Source of the DNA: Bacilli bacterium
Lineage (GTDB): Bacteria; Bacillota_I; Bacilli_A; RF39; UBA660
Length of the DNA stretch: 52,468 bases
Reading direction: 5' to 3'
Assembly: GCA_017459425.1 (NCBI GenBank)
Contig: JAFUCZ010000035.1
Coordinates: 1 to 52,468, forward strand
The position numbers and the translations under genes are program-made. Each line of letters begins with the position of its first letter. Positions within the stretch are counted from its first letter, which is position 1. Positions 17,509 to 25,691 of the stretch are shown here, in pieces. The notes beneath the pieces were generated by a model, which was not told the DNA's origin, searched no databases, and saw only the letters and a list, made by a program, of their open reading frames with translations.

Positions 17509-18162
17509 ATGAAAAAAATATATAGTTTTATTTTACTTGTTGTCATCATTATTTTATTTTTTAGAGATTGTAGTATTAAAAAAAAAGAAATAAATATAAT
17601 ATCAAATCCAAATTCTTTGGATGTTTTAGTAAATAAATTTAATAAATTAAATAGTGAATATATACCCAGTGATTTAATACTAATGCCACTAAAAAACTCC
17701 AATAAAGATAAATATTTAAGAAAAGAAGCTGCAGATAATTTTATTAAATTAAGTAATGATGCTTCCCTTTTAAACTATAAAATAATTATTGCTTCAGCAT
17801 ATAGAAGTTATGAATATCAAACTAATCTATATGATGACTATAAAGAAAAATATGATTTCAAATATACTTCTAGTTGTTGTGCACAAGCAGGTTTTTCTGA
17901 ACACCAAACAGGTCTTGCAATTGATGTAATGGGTTCAAATAACGATTACCACAAGTTTGATGAATCGCAAGAGTTTAATTGGATGATAAATAATTGTTAT
18001 AAATATGGTTTTATTTTAAGATACCCCAAAGGAAAAGAAAAAATAACTGGGTTTAAATATGAACCATGGCATTATAGATATGTAGGAGTGAAACTAGCAA
18101 TTTTTTTGCACCAAAAAAATATAACACTTGAAGAATATCATAAAAAAAAAGAGATTAAATAA
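17509..18162 (+). CDS. VanY-like D-Ala-D-Ala carboxypeptidase 2 (peptidase M15B)
   Basis: 217 aa, a shorter paralogue of its neighbour lacking most of the N-terminal extension. N-terminal hydrophobic anchor at ~4-19, followed by RDCSIKKK, which is not a good lipobox. Catalytic region: SAYRSYEYQTNLYDDY, SEHQTGLAID with H132 and D139, and EPWHYRYVG with E185 and H188. Long stretches match the first copy nearly exactly (YKYGFILRYPK, SEHQTGLAIDV), supporting local gene duplication. It has a distinct Cys pair (SSCCAQAG) ahead of the zinc motif. GGTGAT precedes the start. Confidence 0.9.
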   Translation: MKKIYSFILLVVIIILFFRDCSIKKKEINIISNPNSLDVLVNKFNKLNSEYIPSDLILMPLKNSNKDKYLRKEAADNFIKLSNDASLLNYKIIIASAYRSYEYQTNLYDDYKEKYDFKYTSSCCAQAGFSEHQTGLAIDVMGSNNDYHKFDESQEFNWMINNCYKYGFILRYPKGKEKITGFKYEPWHYRYVGVKLAIFLHQKNITLEEYHKKKEIK

Positions 18163-18170
18163 TCTCTTAT
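18147..18170. terminator. Shared convergent terminator
   Basis: AAGAGATT / AATCTCTT stem with an AAAT loop. The stop codons of both convergent genes (18160-18162 plus, 18167-18169 minus) fall inside it. The T run is strong on the minus strand and poor on the plus strand. Confidence 0.8.
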
Positions 18171-18445
18171 AAAAATTGCGAACAACTACCACAATCATCA
18201 TTGAAAACTTGATTTTCTTCTGAACAAGAATATTGTGGAGTGTATGTGTGCTTATAAATATGTTTATTTATTACATGTGTATGTATTGGACATACATGTG
18301 GTACATCATGACAAAATTCTTTTTCAATACATTTAGTAATAGTAGGTTCTACTATTGGTTGTTCACAACAAGATTGCATTGGCATTTGTGGCTGCATACC
18401 AAACATCATATTTTGTCTTTGACAACAATTTTTTTTGTTGAACAT
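18167..18445 (-). CDS. CotD-like spore coat protein
   Basis: 92 aa, rich in Cys, His, Met and Gln. The N-terminus has NCCQRQNMM and PMQSCCEQP. The centre (VPHVCPIHTHVINKHIYKH) followed by TYTPQYSC matches the His-rich pattern of the CotD inner spore coat family (VPHxHPxHTTxVN...HxHYxPHT). The C-terminus has DDCGSCSQ. CotD proteins are cross-linked into the spore coat of Bacillus. The promoter region carries CATACTATA, which resembles mother-cell sigma -10 elements. The assignment is by motif pattern only; a metal-binding protein is an alternative. Confidence 0.6.
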   Translation of the reverse strand: MFNKKNCCQRQNMMFGMQPQMPMQSCCEQPIVEPTITKCIEKEFCHDVPHVCPIHTHVINKHIYKHTYTPQYSCSEENQVFNDDCGSCSQFL

Positions 18446-18467
18446 TTCTAAGCCCCCTTATCTACAA

Positions 18468-18500
18468 TATAGTATGAGGAACTATTATTTTTGAATATGC
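18468..18500 (-). promoter_or_regulatory. Possible SigE/SigK-like promoter of the CotD-like gene
   Basis: CATACTATA (18468-18476) fits the SigK -10 pattern CATAnnnTA and is close to SigE CATACAnT. GCATATTC (18493-18500), 16 nt further upstream, resembles the SigE -35, though the spacing is slightly long. AAGGGGG serves as ribosome site. Confidence 0.35.
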
Positions 18501-18509
18501 ATTTTTCCT

Positions 18510-18540
18510 AAAGAAAAAAGAATATTATACAATATTCTAT
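18510..18540 (-). terminator. Intrinsic terminator of the zinc-ribbon gene
   Basis: AGAATATT / AATATTCT stem with GTAT loop, followed by TTTTTTCTTT on the minus strand. The gene's stop codon (18537-18539) is in the stem. Confidence 0.75.
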
Positions 18541-19163
18541 TTTATTTTTTTACCACAATTTGGACAGAACTTTGTACCTGATTCTATTTTATTACCACAT
18601 TCTGAACAAAATTTTGAACCAGAACTTTTTGTATTAGCTGTATTTGCAGTATTAGTTGTGCTTGTTGTTTTATTTAAGTTGTCAAATAATAAATCATTCA
18701 TTGGTTTTGCACCTTCGTATTTACTATTATCTAAACCTAAAATCATATAGAATACTGGTGGTAGTAAAATAAGTCCTACAGCAAATCCGTCTGATTTGCC
18801 AAAACTTCTTGCAACACTTACACCTAGTAAAATTGAAAAATAAATTGAAATAGCAAATGAAGCAAGTGCACCAAGTATTGGTATAAAACCTAAAAATGGG
18901 CTTAAAACTGTAATCAATATCCACCAAGGATTAATTCCTGCAATTTGACATAACAAATATGTGTTATAAATTGGAATAATAGCCCCCCAACCTGGTTTAT
19001 TAGCTTTAGATAAGACTTTCCATTGACCAATAATTTGTAGTATACATGCTACAATTCCAATAAGAATACAAATCCCTAAAATTATTAATAATACTACTGC
19101 AACTTCATCTGGTATATCATTCGTTGTTGTTCTGTAACCATACCTATAACCATAATTATACAT
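18537..19163 (-). CDS. DUF5684-type membrane protein with C-terminal zinc ribbon
   Basis: 208 aa. A Tyr/Arg-rich N-terminus is followed by about four hydrophobic helices (~22-45, 60-80, 84-110, 122-142). The segment SKANKPGWGAIIPIYNTY is typical of DUF5684 membrane proteins. A Thr/Asn/Ser-rich linker (~160-180) leads to a zinc ribbon with two CxxC pairs (CSECGNKIESGTKFCPNCGK). The ribbon is probably cytosolic. Function of the family is not known to me. It shares the K-P-x4-IIPIxN element with the NPFG-repeat protein at the left of the window. Confidence 0.8.
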   Translation of the reverse strand: MYNYGYRYGYRTTTNDIPDEVAVVLLIILGICILIGIVACILQIIGQWKVLSKANKPGWGAIIPIYNTYLLCQIAGINPWWILITVLSPFLGFIPILGALASFAISIYFSILLGVSVARSFGKSDGFAVGLILLPPVFYMILGLDNSKYEGAKPMNDLLFDNLNKTTSTTNTANTANTKSSGSKFCSECGNKIESGTKFCPNCGKKIK

Positions 19164-19220
19164 AACTCACACTCCTCTATTAATATAATAACATATTTTT
19201 TGATTTATGAATATATTTTT

Positions 19221-20528
19221 TTAAAAAGGCATTTTTAAATTACCATTTTTCATCATTTTCATCATTTTTTTCATTTCTTCAAATTGTTTTAATAATTTAT
19301 TTACTTCTTCTACACTTCTGCCTGAACCTTTTGCAATTCTAACTTTTCTACTAGCTTTTAATACTTCAGGATGACGTCTTTCATAAGGTGTCATTGATAA
19401 TACTATTGCTTCGATATGAGCCATATCTTTAGGATTAATTTTCACCTTATTTAACCCCATTTTTGAAGCTCCAGGAATTAATTTAAGCAAATTTTCTAAA
19501 GGTCCTAATTTTTTTATTTGATTTAATTGTGTTAGAAAATCTTCTAAGTCAAATTTACCTTGTTGCATTTTCTTAGCTGTTTCCATCGCTTCTTTTTCAT
19601 CAATTACACTTTCTGCTTTTTCAATCATCGACATAATGTCGCCCATACCTAAAATTCGTGTTGCCATTCTATCTGGATAAAATTCTTCTAATCCATCTAG
19701 TTTTTCGCTAACACCTATAAATTTTATTGGCACGTTAGTTAGGTGTCTAACTGAAAGCGCAACACCACCTCTAGTGTCACCATCTAGTTTTGTTAAAATT
19801 GCTCCAGTTAATTTTAATTTATTATTAAATCCTTCAATTACATTTATTGCATCTTGTCCTGTCATACTATCAACTACAAGTATTGTTTCTTCAGGCATTA
19901 TACTCTTTTGAATATTTTCTAATTCATCCATTAGTGTTTCATCTATATGTAGACGTCCTGCTGTATCGATTAAAACATAATCATAATTGTTTTCTTTAGC
20001 GTATTTTAATGCATTATTTGAAATATCTACTGGATTATTATTTCCTTCATCATATACTTCAATATTAAGCTGTTTACCTAATTGTTTTAATTGATCAATT
20101 GCTGCTGGTCTATATACATCACATGCAACAAGAAGTGGCTTTTTATGATATTTTTTTCTTAGCATATTTGCTAGTTTTGCAATTGTTGTAGTCTTACCAC
20201 TACCTTGAAGTCCAACAAGCATTAATTTTGCAGGGTTTCCATTTAAATTTAAATCTTTTTTTTCTCCACCTAATAGTTCTACTAATTCATCTTTTACTAT
20301 TTTTACAAATAATTCGCCTGGTTTTAAACTTTTTTGAACTTCTTCTCCCAATGCTTTTTCTTTTACGTTATTTATAAATTCTTTTACTACTTTATAATTA
20401 ACATCAGCTTCAAGAAGCGCTAACCTAATTTCACGCATCATTTCACTAATATTTTCTTCTGTTATTTTTCCATATCCTTTTATTTTATGTACAGCATTTT
20501 GTAATCTTTCGCCTAGACTTTCAAACAT
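19221..20528 (-). CDS. ffh: Signal recognition particle protein Ffh
   Basis: 435 aa, close to the usual 440-450. N domain to ~85, then the SRP GTPase with P-loop GLQGSGKTTT, DVYRPAAIDQL, DTAGRLH, and TKLDGDTRGG. The C-terminal M domain ends in a Met/Lys-rich stretch (MKKMMKMMKNGNLKM) that binds signal peptides. With 4.5S RNA and FtsY it targets nascent membrane proteins. It is the last gene of the ftsY-ylxM cluster but a terminator and an extended -10 promoter separate it from the HerA-like gene. Confidence 0.98.
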   Translation of the reverse strand: MFESLGERLQNAVHKIKGYGKITEENISEMMREIRLALLEADVNYKVVKEFINNVKEKALGEEVQKSLKPGELFVKIVKDELVELLGGEKKDLNLNGNPAKLMLVGLQGSGKTTTIAKLANMLRKKYHKKPLLVACDVYRPAAIDQLKQLGKQLNIEVYDEGNNNPVDISNNALKYAKENNYDYVLIDTAGRLHIDETLMDELENIQKSIMPEETILVVDSMTGQDAINVIEGFNNKLKLTGAILTKLDGDTRGGVALSVRHLTNVPIKFIGVSEKLDGLEEFYPDRMATRILGMGDIMSMIEKAESVIDEKEAMETAKKMQQGKFDLEDFLTQLNQIKKLGPLENLLKLIPGASKMGLNKVKINPKDMAHIEAIVLSMTPYERRHPEVLKASRKVRIAKGSGRSVEEVNKLLKQFEEMKKMMKMMKNGNLKMPF

Positions 20529-20552
20529 GTTATCATCCTTTCAAACATATTT

Positions 20553-20561
20553 ATTTTACCA
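20553..20561 (-). promoter_or_regulatory. Extended -10 promoter of ffh (TGGTAAAAT)
   Basis: TGGTAAAAT lies directly after the T run of the upstream terminator and 24 nt before the ffh ATG. Same form as the pflB and recombinase promoters in this window. Confidence 0.6.
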
Positions 20562-20592
20562 AAAGAAAATAGATTTGTAAAATACAAATCTA
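20562..20592 (-). terminator. Intrinsic terminator of the HerA-like gene
   Basis: Perfect 10-bp stem TAGATTTGTA / TACAAATCTA (20570-20592) followed by TTTTCTTTT. It contains the stop codon at 20590-20592. Confidence 0.85.
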
Positions 20593-22344
20593 TCTAACTC
20601 TCCAAGTATCCATAACATCACAGTTGCTACTAGATGGTTCAGGATTTGGCATTTGCATCCTAATTAACATTGGCACTTTAAATGCTTTACCAAACGCTAC
20701 ACAAGTACCAGGTTGAAGTGATTTTTGTTTTTCAACAACTTCAGCACTGATATTTGGAAGCATTTTTTTAATATAGTCTATATCTCTTGGATGGGTCATT
20801 TTAAATATAATAAAGTTACTGATTTGTGAAATAACTGTATCAGAAATTTCAACAGGTCTTTGGCTAATTAAGTCTAAAATTATACCATACTTACGACCTT
20901 CTTTAGCAACCCTTTCAAAAATATTATATCCAAGTAAATATTTATCATTATCGTTTTGTACATATCTATGACATTCTTCTAGGAATACATGAAAAGGAAT
21001 TGTTGCTCTATTAGGAAGTGATTTGGCAAATCCAAATAACATTTTTGTATAAACCTTACATAATACTTTTGCGAATGAATCATCAATATCTTCTAAATTA
21101 AAATTGATAATTTGAGCTTTACTATTTCCACCATAAGAAACAAGGCTTGCAATATAATTATCCCTAGTAATATATTCAGGATATCTTAAGAATTTATTAG
21201 TTTCACCTATTGTTATTGAATGAAGTCTTACTTTTAATGTAATTGCATTATTATAAGCTTTATCATTACGAAGTAGTCCTTCAGAAATTAAAGTAAAATC
21301 AAGAGCTTTTTCTAGATCTTCTAAAGTATAATAATTATCTGCAGTTGCCTCATATTTATCTAACTCATCATTAATAAATTTTGAAATATATTCAGTTAAT
21401 AAAACACTTTCAGAAAAATTACCGTTTGAATCTATTGTAAAACATTCTCTAAATTTTCTAGTATATCCAATTCCTTGAACAGGTGCTTCTAAGTTAAATT
21501 CTTCAGTTGAACAACTTGCAAGTATTGAAAATGCATCATTTCTTTTAGCAGAAGCAGTTTGATTTGTATATAAAATTGTCATTATTGCTTTTGCAATCAA
21601 ATGATTTTTATAATCTCTTGATACTTCATCAGGTTGAGAAAAAATCTTAACAAGTTTTAACATTCTTTCAATTATTGTAAGTTGTGAATGTTCCCCGGCA
21701 TCTAATAAAAGAGCCATGTCATCAGTATCAAGTAACCATATTGGAAGTCTTAGTCTTTCACCATCTGTATCAGTTTCATTAGTTGTATAGTATTTAAAGT
21801 GGAAATTTGGATTTATATTTTCAATAACTTTAAATGCATTATGATATTCTCCATATGCATCAAATATAAAAAAATTTGATCTATATGGCAAAATATTAGG
21901 ATCACTAAATACATTTTGAAGTATTCTTGCTACTCCACACGATTTACCACTACCACTATTTCCAAAAACAGCTAAATGGTTACTAAACAAATCATTAACA
22001 TCAATATAAATTGGACAATTATCATATAATGGAGAATAACCAAGTAACATATTTCCATCTTTTTGTGATCCAACTATTAAAGCTAATTCCTCCTGAGTTA
22101 TTATTCTAATAACTGAATTTAATGTTGGTTTTCTAATAACCCCTCCAACAAAATGGCCATCAACTATTTCCCCTTGAAATCTTATTTTAATAATTTCTTG
22201 TCCAATATCTTCAACTTCACCAAGTATTTTTTTCTTGTCATCTTCAAAAATAACATGCATATTCATTAAGTTTGTAGAAACTTCACTATTACCAACTTGT
22301 ACATGTGCTTCATTATCACTAATATACACTATTTTACCAAACAT
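20590..22344 (-). CDS. HerA-like (DUF87) ATPase
   Basis: 584 aa. An N-terminal beta-barrel like the HAS-barrel of HerA (~1-75) is followed by a FtsK/HerA-type ATPase. Walker A GNSGSGKS is at residues 128-135, preceded by SNHLAVF and followed by FFIFDAYGEYHNAF. Walker B is near residue 456 in VFLEECHRYV, then EGRKYGIILDLISQRPVEI, a motif of HerA/VirB4-like ATPases. HerA proteins are hexameric DNA translocases usually paired with NurA or with defence effectors, but no nuclease gene is adjacent. It lies between ylxM and ffh, so a housekeeping role or chance insertion are both possible. Confidence 0.85.
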   Translation of the reverse strand: MFGKIVYISDNEAHVQVGNSEVSTNLMNMHVIFEDDKKKILGEVEDIGQEIIKIRFQGEIVDGHFVGGVIRKPTLNSVIRIITQEELALIVGSQKDGNMLLGYSPLYDNCPIYIDVNDLFSNHLAVFGNSGSGKSCGVARILQNVFSDPNILPYRSNFFIFDAYGEYHNAFKVIENINPNFHFKYYTTNETDTDGERLRLPIWLLDTDDMALLLDAGEHSQLTIIERMLKLVKIFSQPDEVSRDYKNHLIAKAIMTILYTNQTASAKRNDAFSILASCSTEEFNLEAPVQGIGYTRKFRECFTIDSNGNFSESVLLTEYISKFINDELDKYEATADNYYTLEDLEKALDFTLISEGLLRNDKAYNNAITLKVRLHSITIGETNKFLRYPEYITRDNYIASLVSYGGNSKAQIINFNLEDIDDSFAKVLCKVYTKMLFGFAKSLPNRATIPFHVFLEECHRYVQNDNDKYLLGYNIFERVAKEGRKYGIILDLISQRPVEISDTVISQISNFIIFKMTHPRDIDYIKKMLPNISAEVVEKQKSLQPGTCVAFGKAFKVPMLIRMQMPNPEPSSSNCDVMDTWRVR

Positions 22345-22353
22345 ATTATCACC

Positions 22354-22647
22354 CTATATCCATTCTTTTATTTTATCTTGCAAATCTAAATCTAAATTTT
22401 TAATAAGTTTTGTTATATTTTTTGATTTTTCAATTAATTTCAGTTTTTCCTCATAATATTTTAACAATTCTCTGGTTTCTTTTAACATTTTATGTATAGC
22501 ATTTCTGCTTATATTATAATTCTCACTTATCTCAGATAAAGACAAATTTGAAAAATAATAGTCTTCAAAATATTTTTGTTGTTTTTCAGTTAAAAGAGAA
22601 CCGTAATAATCATAAAGTCTTATATAGTAATCATATTCTTCAAGCAT
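22354..22647 (-). CDS. ylxM: YlxM-family SRP-associated HTH protein
   Basis: 97 aa. LYDYYGSLLTEKQQKYFEDY followed by LSLSEISENYNISRNAIHK is the YlxM (UPF0122) signature, a sigma-70 region 4-like helix-turn-helix at about residues 15-60. The C-terminal part is a charged helix. In Firmicutes ylxM lies next to ffh and is part of or regulates the SRP. Here it is separated from ffh by the HerA-like gene. Its start overlaps the end of the small membrane-protein gene by 8 nt. Confidence 0.9.
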   Translation of the reverse strand: MLEEYDYYIRLYDYYGSLLTEKQQKYFEDYYFSNLSLSEISENYNISRNAIHKMLKETRELLKYYEEKLKLIEKSKNITKLIKNLDLDLQDKIKEWI

Positions 22648-22879
22648 TTATAATCGAAACTAAAATTAAAATAAAAGCTAAAATATAACAAATTGTCATG
22701 TACTTTTTCTTATAAATAAATGTATTATTTACTATTAAAATAAGCAATTCTAATAATACCAATTCTTGTAATGCCAATAAAAAAGGCCTACTATATGCAG
22801 AAATTATTGCAAATACAAGTATTGCAAATAAAGTAATTACCTGAATCAGCATTAATGAATTTTTTATGTTTTTATTCAT
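22640..22879 (-). CDS. Small membrane protein between ftsY and ylxM
   Basis: 79 aa, not recognised. ATG at 22877-22879 is preferred over an in-frame GTG at 22886-22888 because AGGTGAT lies 4-5 nt before it. Three hydrophobic segments (~8-28, 30-48, 58-77) leave only short loops, with KKKY between the second and third. It ends with TGA, evidence for the standard genetic code. Overlap with ftsY (8 nt) and ylxM (8 nt) shows it belongs to the SRP operon. Confidence 0.7.
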   Translation of the reverse strand: MNKNIKNSLMLIQVITLFAILVFAIISAYSRPFLLALQELVLLELLILIVNNTFIYKKKYMTICYILAFILILVSIINA

Positions 22880-23858
22880 TACTATCACCTGTCAAATCCT
22901 TAAATAATCCATAAATATATTTTTCAATATCAAATACGCATATATCGTTTATTCCTTCACCTAATCCAACATATTTTACTGGCAAATTTACTTCTTCTTT
23001 TATTGCAAGTACTATGCCACCTTTTGCTGTACCATCTAGTTTTGTTAAAACAATACCTGTAATATTTGTAATTTCTTTAAAACTTTTAGCTTGACTTATA
23101 CCATTTTGCCCTGTTGTTGCATCAATTACTAGTAATGTTTCATGTGGCGCACCTGGTACTAAATTATTGATTACTTTGTTTATTTTTTCTAATTCATTCA
23201 TCAAATTAACTTTATTTTGGAGACGTCCCGCAGTATCGACAAGCACTACGTCATAATCGTCATTTTTTGCTTTTTCTAAACCATCATATATTACACTAGC
23301 TGGGTCTGCATTTTCTTTGTACACTACTTCAGTATTTGCTCTATTTGCCCATTCAACAATTTGTTCTACTGCACCTGCTCTAAATGTATCACCCGCAACA
23401 AGTAATACTTTTTTCCCCTTTTGTTTTAAGGAACAAGCAAGTTTTCCAATTGTTGTAGTCTTACCTACTCCGTTAACACCCACAAAAAGTATTACAGTAG
23501 GACCACTTGAAGCATAATTTATTTTATTAACTAACACTTCGTTATTTACGTAGATTATAAACATTTCATCTACTATTATTTCTTTTAAGTCATTAACATC
23601 TATTATATTTTCTTCTTTTACGCGAACTTTTAATTTATCAATAAATTTAATTACTGTATTAACACCAATATCTGCATTTATTAAAATTTCTTCTAATTCT
23701 TCAAAGTATTCATCATCAATTTGTTTATGTTTTTTACTTAAAATACTTAATTTAGAAGAAAATTCATTACGTGTTTTTTCTAAACCTTTTTCATATGTTT
23801 TTATTTCTATATCTTCTTTTTTCTTGAACGTATTCTTAATTTTATCAAATAACCCCAC
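22872..23858 (-). CDS. ftsY: Signal recognition particle receptor FtsY
   Basis: 328 aa with GTG start at 23856-23858. This start is chosen because AGGAGG lies 7-8 nt before it and the protein then begins [15 protein letters not shown] like other FtsY; an in-frame ATG at 23874-23876 would place that ribosome site inside the gene. Acidic/basic N-terminal region, N domain, then SRP GTPase with [40 protein letters not shown] and [11 protein letters not shown]-type ending. It docks the SRP-ribosome complex at the membrane. Confidence 0.97.
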   Translation of the reverse strand: MGLFDKIKNTFKKKEDIEIKTYEKGLEKTRNEFSSKLSILSKKHKQIDDEYFEELEEILINADIGVNTVIKFIDKLKVRVKEENIIDVNDLKEIIVDEMFIIYVNNEVLVNKINYASSGPTVILFVGVNGVGKTTTIGKLACSLKQKGKKVLLVAGDTFRAGAVEQIVEWANRANTEVVYKENADPASVIYDGLEKAKNDDYDVVLVDTAGRLQNKVNLMNELEKINKVINNLVPGAPHETLLVIDATTGQNGISQAKSFKEITNITGIVLTKLDGTAKGGIVLAIKEEVNLPVKYVGLGEGINDICVFDIEKYIYGLFKDLTGDSNE

Positions 23859-23937
23859 TGGAATTCCTCCTATCATAGATAATTTTACACTATTATTTGT
23901 TTTTTTTCCATATTTTTTAAGTATTTTTTTAAATTCA

Positions 23938-23946
23938 TGTTATAAT
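23938..23946 (+). promoter_or_regulatory. Extended -10 promoter (TGTTATAAT)
   Basis: TGTTATAAT lies 24 nt upstream of the kinase-fold gene in the gap divergent from ftsY. No clear -35. Confidence 0.6.
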
Positions 23947-23970
23947 AAATATCGTTTTAAAGGTGATTTT

Positions 23971-24702
23971 ATGAAATACAAAATTAATAATCAAATTTAT
24001 AAAATAGATTTAAATAGTTTAAATGTATTAGGAACTGGTACTGAAGGAAGTGTATATGAATATAACAATACTGCACTTAAAATTTTTAATCCTACACGAA
24101 TAAAGTACGGTTATGCATTGTCTGAAAATAAATTTAAACTAATGTCTAATATATCACTAGATAGATTTATACTTCCTGATGAATTGGTATATGAAAAAAA
24201 ACGTAATTCCTATAAATTTGTAGGTTATACAATGAAATTGTTAAAAAATAAACTTCCTATAAATCATTTGTTTTCATTAGATTTAATAGATGTAATTGAT
24301 GAAATTAAATTACTTGAAAGTGATGTCGATGTGTTATCAGATTATGGAATTAAAATGTTTGATTTTATGAAAAATTTTTATTATAACGGTAAATTATATA
24401 TCATTGATACAAGTTACTATGTTGAATGTGCAGATATTGAAAATGTCACAACTAGTAATAAAAAAGCAATTAATGAATTTTTTATATATAATTTATTGTT
24501 AAAACCCGTATCAAATAATCTTGATTTTGAAAAAACACCTTTTAATAGTAGTTTTTTACTTAGTTTATTTGATAATAATTTTGATATTTCAACCTTAGAT
24601 TTTTCTTTGTTACTTAAGGATTTATCAAGCAATTCAGTAAATAATTTATCTGACATACAAAAAAAATATGTAAAAAAACATATAAAAGAATTTTTAAAAT
24701 AA
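23971..24702 (+). CDS. Protein-kinase-fold protein, possibly pseudokinase
   Basis: 243 aa; the ATG follows AGGTGAT. Residues 21-29 (GTGTEGSVY) resemble a glycine-rich loop, and K37 in ALKIF occupies the place of the ATP-anchoring Lys. A hinge-like GYTMKLLKN follows. The usual HRDxxxxN loop is replaced by SDYGIKMFDFMKNFYYN, with a possible Asn, and YIIDTSYY stands where the DFG/DTS metal motif would be. The C-terminal ~90 residues are helical and poorly conserved-looking. Small bacterial kinase-like proteins of this kind are known in Firmicutes, but the target is unknown. Monocistronic, convergent with nrnA. Confidence 0.55.
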   Translation: MKYKINNQIYKIDLNSLNVLGTGTEGSVYEYNNTALKIFNPTRIKYGYALSENKFKLMSNISLDRFILPDELVYEKKRNSYKFVGYTMKLLKNKLPINHLFSLDLIDVIDEIKLLESDVDVLSDYGIKMFDFMKNFYYNGKLYIIDTSYYVECADIENVTTSNKKAINEFFIYNLLLKPVSNNLDFEKTPFNSSFLLSLFDNNFDISTLDFSLLLKDLSSNSVNNLSDIQKKYVKKHIKEFLK

Positions 24703-24731
24703 AAGAACAACTAATTTTGTTGTTCTTTTTT
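24701..24731. terminator. Bidirectional convergent terminator
   Basis: Perfect 11-bp stem AAAAGAACAAC / GTTGTTCTTTT with a 7-nt loop and T run, serving both the kinase-fold gene (plus) and nrnA (minus). Both stop codons touch it. Confidence 0.9.
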
Positions 24732-25679
24732 ATATTCTTCACATTTTTTATCAAGTGCTTTTATTAAATCATCAACTTCGTCAAAACTATTAAATCTAAT
24801 ACCACTTGCAAATTTATGGCCACCGCCACCAAAATCAGCAGCAACTTCATTTATAATAGGTCCTCTAGATCTAATAGAGCCTCTTATTTTTCCTAAGTTT
24901 TTATCATATGAAAATATTGCCCATGCGTAAATATCTTCAATGTAATTAAAACTATTTACCATATTACTAGCTGTTGCAGCATCAATATCATACTTTTTTA
25001 AGATATCTTCTGTTACTTTTAAAGAAGCAAATCCATTTTCTGTAATTATTAAATGCGTAGCAACATATCCTTCAAAGATTACTTCCTTCATATTTCGTAT
25101 ATAAAGAGCATCATATAATTCAGTAAAATTTAAATCTGTTTCCTTAATTAAACGTGATACTATTTCAAAAGTCTTTGGAGTAGTGTATGAAAATAAAAAT
25201 CTATTAGTATCAGCTACAATTCCAATATATATTTTTTCTGCAATTTCTTTGTCTAATTTTAATTTTGTATTAAAAATTAATTCAGCTATCATTTGAGATG
25301 CACTACTTGCAGTGTCATCAATCCATTCATAATTACAATATTTTTCTATAAAAGGATGGTGATCAATTTTTATTGAATTTGAAAATTTCTCAGGTTCTAC
25401 ACCATCTACTCTTTTTCTATCTGGAGTATCAGTTACTATAAGTAAAGATTTAGATTCAATACCTTCAGGCATTTTATCTAAAAACCCCAAATATTTGAAC
25501 TTAGAAGCAGGGGCACCTACTGCATATACTTTCTTATCTGGAAAAGTTGCAAGTATTGAATCTCTTAACGCTAATTGACTCCCAAGTGCATCAGGATCTG
25601 CTCCAATATGTCTTGTAATTACAATTGTATCGTATTTTTTTATTTGTTTGAATATATATTTATATATTAAATTTTTCAT
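24711..25679 (-). CDS. nrnA: DHH/DHHA1 phosphoesterase (NrnA-like oligoribonuclease)
   Basis: 322 aa. N-terminal DHH domain: ITRHIGADPDALGSQLAL (about 20-37), IVTDTPD, and the DHH signature in IKIDHHPFIEKY. DTASSASQM and GIVADTNRFLFSYT follow. The C-terminal DHHA1 domain ends GGGGHKFASG. NrnA degrades short RNAs (nanoRNA) and pAp or linear dinucleotides, with two Mn ions in the DHH site. It is the last gene of a run with ackA and the histidine phosphatase. The symbol follows the family, since close paralogues can have other substrates. Confidence 0.9.
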   Translation of the reverse strand: MKNLIYKYIFKQIKKYDTIVITRHIGADPDALGSQLALRDSILATFPDKKVYAVGAPASKFKYLGFLDKMPEGIESKSLLIVTDTPDRKRVDGVEPEKFSNSIKIDHHPFIEKYCNYEWIDDTASSASQMIAELIFNTKLKLDKEIAEKIYIGIVADTNRFLFSYTTPKTFEIVSRLIKETDLNFTELYDALYIRNMKEVIFEGYVATHLIITENGFASLKVTEDILKKYDIDAATASNMVNSFNYIEDIYAWAIFSYDKNLGKIRGSIRSRGPIINEVAADFGGGGHKFASGIRFNSFDEVDDLIKALDKKCEEYKKEQQN

Positions 25680-25691
25680 GGTTCACACTTT

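Noticed and set aside
16525-18162. Vancomycin resistance locus
   Set aside because: Only VanY-type peptidases are present; no vanH/A/X ligase and dehydrogenase genes and no vanRS regulators are beside them.
20590-22344. HerA-based antiphage defence system
   Set aside because: No SIR2, DUF4297 or NurA-like partner is adjacent, and the flanking genes are SRP components rather than defence genes.
22640-22642. Mycoplasma-type genetic code (TGA = Trp), suggested by AT-richness
   Set aside because: TGA ends a membrane-protein gene here and Trp codons in leuS, pflB and others are TGG.
23859-23876. ATG at 23876 as ftsY start
   Set aside because: The AGGAGG site would lie inside the gene; GTG at 23858 gives the normal N-terminus.
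23824-23970. N-terminal extension of the kinase-fold protein across the ftsY start
   Set aside because: An in-frame ATG exists at 23824, but it lies antisense to ftsY and before the promoter; the ATG at 23971 has AGGTGAT in place and an extended -10 upstream.
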